The translations under genes and the position numbers were made by a program. A stretch of DNA of 64,000 nt from Bacteroidota bacterium (lineage in GTDB: Bacteria > Bacteroidota > Bacteroidia > Cytophagales > Cyclobacteriaceae): assembly GCA_023417785.1 (NCBI GenBank), contig JAEZEH010000053.1:186001-250000 (forward strand), given 5' to 3'. The notes under the pieces are model-generated. The model searched no databases. It had not been told where the DNA came from and was given only the letters and a program-made list of their open reading frames with translations. Numbering within the stretch: the first letter of the stretch is position 1; every line of letters begins with the position of its first letter. Shown in pieces: positions 61,442 through 64,000 of this stretch.

Positions 61442-62386
61442 TTATTGCCACTTCAGCTTTGCCAGTTTTACACCTTTGAAATCGGCTATGTCGCTAATAT
61501 ACCATTGCCCCTCGTCGACGATCAGCTCCGGTGCCCACACCGGCAGCTCTGCGATAAGCTTCTCATCTGTATTGACTCCAAAGTCATAGGGTGACTTTGA
61601 CCGGTAAACAAACGTTGTCCCTGTTGATGATGACGATCGGAATAAAAAATAGTATTCACCGTATTTGAGAACGAAGGGACTTTCCGCACTAACGGCGCCA
61701 TTTCCCGCACGGCCCCCCTCCGATACGATGGTATAGTCACTCCAGTTCGTAAGGTTCTCTGAGGTCCTAAGGATAACGAAACCCCTCAGCCAGCCATCCT
61801 GAGCTATCGTCGACACGGTGGAATAAGCGTAGTACAGACTGTCCTCCATCATGATCATAACATCCCTCCCGCCTTGTTCATAAAGGATGTTACTTCCATT
61901 TTTCAGTCGGGGCCGTTCAAAGGTTATTCCGTCGTCTGAAGTCATCACACGAATACCCGCTGAGTTGTAAAAGCAGTACCAGGTATCGCTGATCCTGAGA
62001 AAAAACGGAGCCTGAATTTGCTCCACATGGTTATTCACTTGCTCGCCCCACTCAGGACTTGCCCGCGCAACGATCCCTTTTTCCCGCCATTGTTCGCCAT
62101 CAGACAATTTTGTCCCCTCCCATCCAAAGAACAATCGCCCCACATGCGTTCCCCGGATACATGCCCACAGTTGCCAGTTGTTATTGATGTCTTTCACGAA
62201 ACCGTGATCAACCATGTGTTGTCTATCCGGTGCGTCTCCATTCAGGCTGTCAAGGTCAGGAGCACTTGCCACCCTCCAAAACTCTCCGTCAATCACGGGT
62301 ACCGGACCGTCATTCTCGTCGTCTCTACTCGCGTTGCAAGACACGATCAATACAATCCCTATGCCCGCGAGGAGTGATCTATTCAT
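61442..62386 (-). CDS. GH43-like beta-propeller lipoprotein
   Basis: About 314 residues with a lipobox (LAGIGIVLIVSCNAS). The fold looks like a five-blade propeller of the GH43/GH32 type: HMVDHGFVKDINNNWQLWACIRG, QIQAPFFLRISDTWYCFYN, EQGGRDVMIMMEDSLYYAYS, SAESPFVLKYGEYYFLFRS with a candidate acid Glu, and VWAPELIVDEGQWYIS. A metal or catalytic Asp is likely in GGRDVMI. It is probably an exo-enzyme or glycan-binding protein of the adjoining locus. The start at 62386 opens the signal; the ATG at 62413 would add nine residues. Exact activity unknown. Confidence 0.75.
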   Translation of the reverse strand: MNRSLLAGIGIVLIVSCNASRDDENDGPVPVIDGEFWRVASAPDLDSLNGDAPDRQHMVDHGFVKDINNNWQLWACIRGTHVGRLFFGWEGTKLSDGEQWREKGIVARASPEWGEQVNNHVEQIQAPFFLRISDTWYCFYNSAGIRVMTSDDGITFERPRLKNGSNILYEQGGRDVMIMMEDSLYYAYSTVSTIAQDGWLRGFVILRTSENLTNWSDYTIVSEGGRAGNGAVSAESPFVLKYGEYYFLFRSSSSTGTTFVYRSKSPYDFGVNTDEKLIAELPVWAPELIVDEGQWYISDIADFKGVKLAKLKWQ

Positions 62387-62640
62387 TGGGAAAAACTCAA
62401 ATAAAGGCGGCAAGAGTTACCAATACCGCCGTTAGTCCAGCAAACGCACCATGGCTTTCATGTGTGTGCCGGCGAATCCTAATAACTTCAAATAACTGCA
62501 ACGAAAATAACAGCGGCGAGATAAACAAGCACCCTGTACTGACATGTAGGGTAAAAGATTTATTCTTGGCTGAAATCCCTAGCTCCGCCCGCGATGGTTT
62601 TGCCTTTTTTGCAAGATTTTCGGGACACTTCGACAAAGGT
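62387..62640. other. Intergenic region upstream of the fic remnant, no gene supported
   Basis: Several short frames cross this stretch on both strands but none has a recognisable domain or a clear start. I take it as non-coding or decayed DNA, part of the degraded patch that continues to 62772. Confidence 0.35.
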
Positions 62641-62709
62641 CAAGTCAAAACATTTTTAATGAGATTCGATCGCCCATCATTCGTAAAATGCCGACCATTG
62701 GCCTTTGGG
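62641..62709 (-). pseudogene. Remnant of a fic gene (Fic motif region)
   Basis: On the minus strand this stretch reads FPKANGRH, a damaged copy of the Fic motif FPNGNGRH that is intact in the gene at 63569. The 16 bases GATCGCCCATCATTCG (62668-62683) are identical to 63724-63739, and flanking bases match at roughly 80% by eye. One- and two-base insertions break the frame after the motif. Only about 70 bases of the gene survive. It is separated from the intact fic by the STAS-like gene and so is not simply part of it. Confidence 0.7.
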
Positions 62710-62772
62710 AATTCCACCGTATGGTATCCGAATACCCATGCTATCCAGAAACCCATCAAACTGATCAAGTAA
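62710..62772 (+). pseudogene. Remnant of an mscS-like gene (C-terminal tail)
   Basis: The reading TVWYPNTHAIQKPIKLIK followed by a stop corresponds to the last residues of the MscS-like protein at 60923 (TVAYPNNLAIQKPIKLIK). Many differences are at third positions, which suggests a diverged paralogue's tail and not a recent copy of that gene. It abuts the fic remnant directly, giving a chimeric decayed junction near 62709. No upstream part of an mscS gene is present. Confidence 0.7.
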
Positions 62773-63018
62773 GGTATTTATCCGATTCGCGATCTGATCG
62801 GTCGACAACCGGGATACTACCCGCCAGGAACACCAGGGGGATCAGGTCGCCGCCAGGTACCGATGATAAAGATCATCAATTGCGTCATAGTCCAGCAACA
62901 AATGTCATGTGTAAATGGTGCATTCGCCTCACGATAACAGCTCCCGACAAAATAAAGAGGTATAGTGTTGACGTATGATGTCCTGTGCATTCTCCTAATA
63001 CGCGCGCTGTTCAAATCC

Positions 63019-63026
63019 TAATTTTG
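63019..63026 (+). promoter_or_regulatory. -7 element (TAATTTTG) before the STAS-like gene
   Basis: TAATTTTG fits TAnnTTTG and lies 16 bases before the ATG at 63043. No -33 TTG is seen at the right spacing. The 250 bases before it hold no gene that I can support. Confidence 0.45.
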
Positions 63027-63042
63027 CTTCAAAGCTTTAATC

Positions 63043-63459
63043 ATGAAAACACTACTCGACAACGACTATTGCAGAATCGATCACGTCGACACCATCAAGG
63101 CAATTCGGCTTCAGTACAAGCGGAGCCTTAAATCCGATGAATTCAAAAATGCGTTTCGTACAGTACTGCAGGGATTTGAACAGAACAAATGCGAGAACTA
63201 TCTGAGCGATTCCACCAGACAGGGGGTTGTGGCGATGGAGAATCAAAAATGGCTGGAGACTGAAATCATACCAAAGGCTGTGAAGGTGGGTTTAAAGCGC
63301 ATCGTAACCGTAGTACCGAAGGATGTCTTCACAAAATTTTACGTCGCCAATATGAAATCGAAGACGGACCAGAAAGGGGGCCTCGAATTTCGTTATTTCG
63401 AGAATTTACAGGACGGAGAAAATTATATTCAATCTTTCTATCCGCCTTCCGTCAATTGA
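63043..63459 (+). CDS. STAS/SEC14-like domain protein
   Basis: A 138-residue soluble protein. It resembles the small STAS/SpoIIAA-SEC14-like proteins common in Bacteroidota: CENYLSDSTRQGVVAMENQKWLETEIIPKAVKVGLKRIVTVVPKDVFTKF has the characteristic pattern S-D-x-R-x-x-G-V-V, then a W-L-x-x-E-I-x-P helix and a G-(L/F)-K-R-I strand. The C-terminal EFRYFENLQDGENYIQSF completes the fold. Its role may be in protein interaction or lipid/nucleotide binding, but it is undefined. It lies between the fic remnant and the intact fic-type gene. It has its own -7 promoter element. Confidence 0.72.
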   Translation: MKTLLDNDYCRIDHVDTIKAIRLQYKRSLKSDEFKNAFRTVLQGFEQNKCENYLSDSTRQGVVAMENQKWLETEIIPKAVKVGLKRIVTVVPKDVFTKFYVANMKSKTDQKGGLEFRYFENLQDGENYIQSFYPPSVN

Positions 63460-63568
63460 GGATAGGTGGGGCTTCGTTGTTCGTGGAGAGATTTTCAATA
63501 GTTCCGCAGGGCTTCGATGATTCATTCCCGATGGTTAAGAGATAGCCCGAAGGCTCTTCTCCGGTTGG

Positions 63569-64000
63569 TTACATCCTTGCAAATTCAAGCAGGTCAGTGA
63601 TGTTGTTGGCGTCAGCCGCTTTCACCGCAGACAAATAGCGTTTCCTTGCTTCACCCGTTTTTGCAAGATCTTCATGTCGGCCCCACGTAAACACTGGCCG
63701 GCTAAAAATCTTTTCAATGATAAGATCGCCCATCATTCGCGAATGCCGGCCATTGCCATTCGGGAAGCAGTGGATTTGTACAACTCGATGTTTGAAACGA
63801 ATCGCAATTTCATCGGGTGGATAGATTTCATTTTCTATCCAGAATGAACAATCACCAATTAACTTCCTGAGTTCCGTGGCAATCTGGTATCTGTCCACAC
63901 CGATGTTTTTATTGGTCTTGCGGAATTGCCCGGCCCACGCCCACACATCGCCATACATTTTCCGTGGACGAGCTTCACAAAATCTTCGGTGAGAATGTCG
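63569..64000 (-). CDS. Fic-domain protein (mobile mystery protein B type), partial and apparently frameshifted
   Basis: A Fic/AMPylator-family protein; the gene runs off the window. The catalytic motif HCFPNGNGRHSR is intact, with the His base and the Arg, and MYGDVWAWAGQFRKTNKNIG and RFKHRVVQIHCFPNGN match mobile mystery protein B, a toxin-like family normally paired with an XRE protein A. From MYGDVW the frame is open to the stop. Upstream, the expected N-terminal text DILTEDFVKLVHGK appears in a different frame, so one base is missing at the AAAA run near 63958-63961. It may be a pseudogene, or translation may restart at MYGDVW. Protein A is not seen inside the window. Confidence 0.72.
   Translation of the reverse strand, partial: RHSHRRFCEARPRKMYGDVWAWAGQFRKTNKNIGVDRYQIATELRKLIGDCSFWIENEIYPPDEIAIRFKHRVVQIHCFPNGNGRHSRMMGDLIIEKIFSRPVFTWGRHEDLAKTGEARKRYLSAVKAADANNITDLLEFARM

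Noticed and set aside
62397..62636. 79-residue minus-strand frame next to the fic remnant
   Set aside because: It shows no family resemblance, no signal peptide, and sits in a decayed patch.
1..64000. CRISPR array, transposase or prophage
   Set aside because: I saw no regularly spaced repeats, no transposase or integrase motifs, and no phage structural genes.

Overview
The window looks like a chromosomal piece of a Bacteroidota species, most likely of the order Cytophagales (inference). The evidence is a SusC/SusD outer-membrane pair, a secreted protein with a type IX secretion C-terminal domain, DUF4199 and membrane-tethered LuxR proteins, a Bacteroidota-type GlmU-like nucleotidyltransferase, several TAnnTTTG-type -7 promoter elements and an absence of clear Shine-Dalgarno sequences. 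I see no rRNA, tRNA, CRISPR array, insertion sequence or prophage.

Region 1 (1-38.4 kb) is mostly housekeeping. It opens with a catalase cut by the window edge. Then come small membrane and hypothetical proteins, a SemiSWEET sugar transporter, an Fpg/Nei-like DNA glycosylase without the usual N-terminal proline, a PRC-barrel protein, the fused acyl-CoA mutase IcmF, a WG-repeat protein and the GTPase TypA. Two RNA methyltransferases, a four-PAS histidine kinase and a single-module ABC permease follow. Next are a signalling cluster (DUF4199, membrane LuxR, CheY-like receiver), YifB, an MsbA-like ABC exporter coupled to a Wzi-like outer-membrane protein, and L31. A same-strand series follows: GlmU-like enzyme, DNA polymerase III delta', HemC, lipoprotein PPIase and RmlD-like reductase. 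After it lie an amino-acid permease, a D-aminoacylase-like hydrolase, DUF488, a SiaC-like protein, an amidohydrolase lipoprotein and a membrane-anchored MutS-like ATPase.

Region 2 (38.4-62.4 kb) is a polysaccharide utilisation locus for a rhamnose-containing, probably uronic-acid-bearing glycan, with rhamnogalacturonan-type pectin as the best guess. It encodes a SusC/SusD import pair, a GH106 alpha-L-rhamnosidase, two GH105 unsaturated uronyl hydrolases, two GH43-like beta-propeller enzymes and an (alpha/alpha)6-barrel glycosidase I cannot place in a known family. It also encodes a cupin, the rhamnose transporter RhaT, the mutarotase RhaM, a bifunctional rhamnulose-1-phosphate aldolase/lactaldehyde dehydrogenase, and two regulators (LacI type and an AraR-like GntR type). 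Rhamnose isomerase and rhamnulokinase are not in the window. Two repeated intergenic motifs (the palindrome GCAATCGATTGC, and the 15-mer ACACAGCAGGACAGT with a degenerate third copy) probably mark binding sites of these regulators.

Region 3 (60.5-64 kb) holds a short MscS-like channel, a decayed patch that joins a remnant of a fic gene to a remnant of an mscS tail, a STAS/SEC14-like protein, and a Fic-domain gene (mobile mystery protein B type) that runs off the end and appears frameshifted near its start. This end has the character of a small gene-turnover site.
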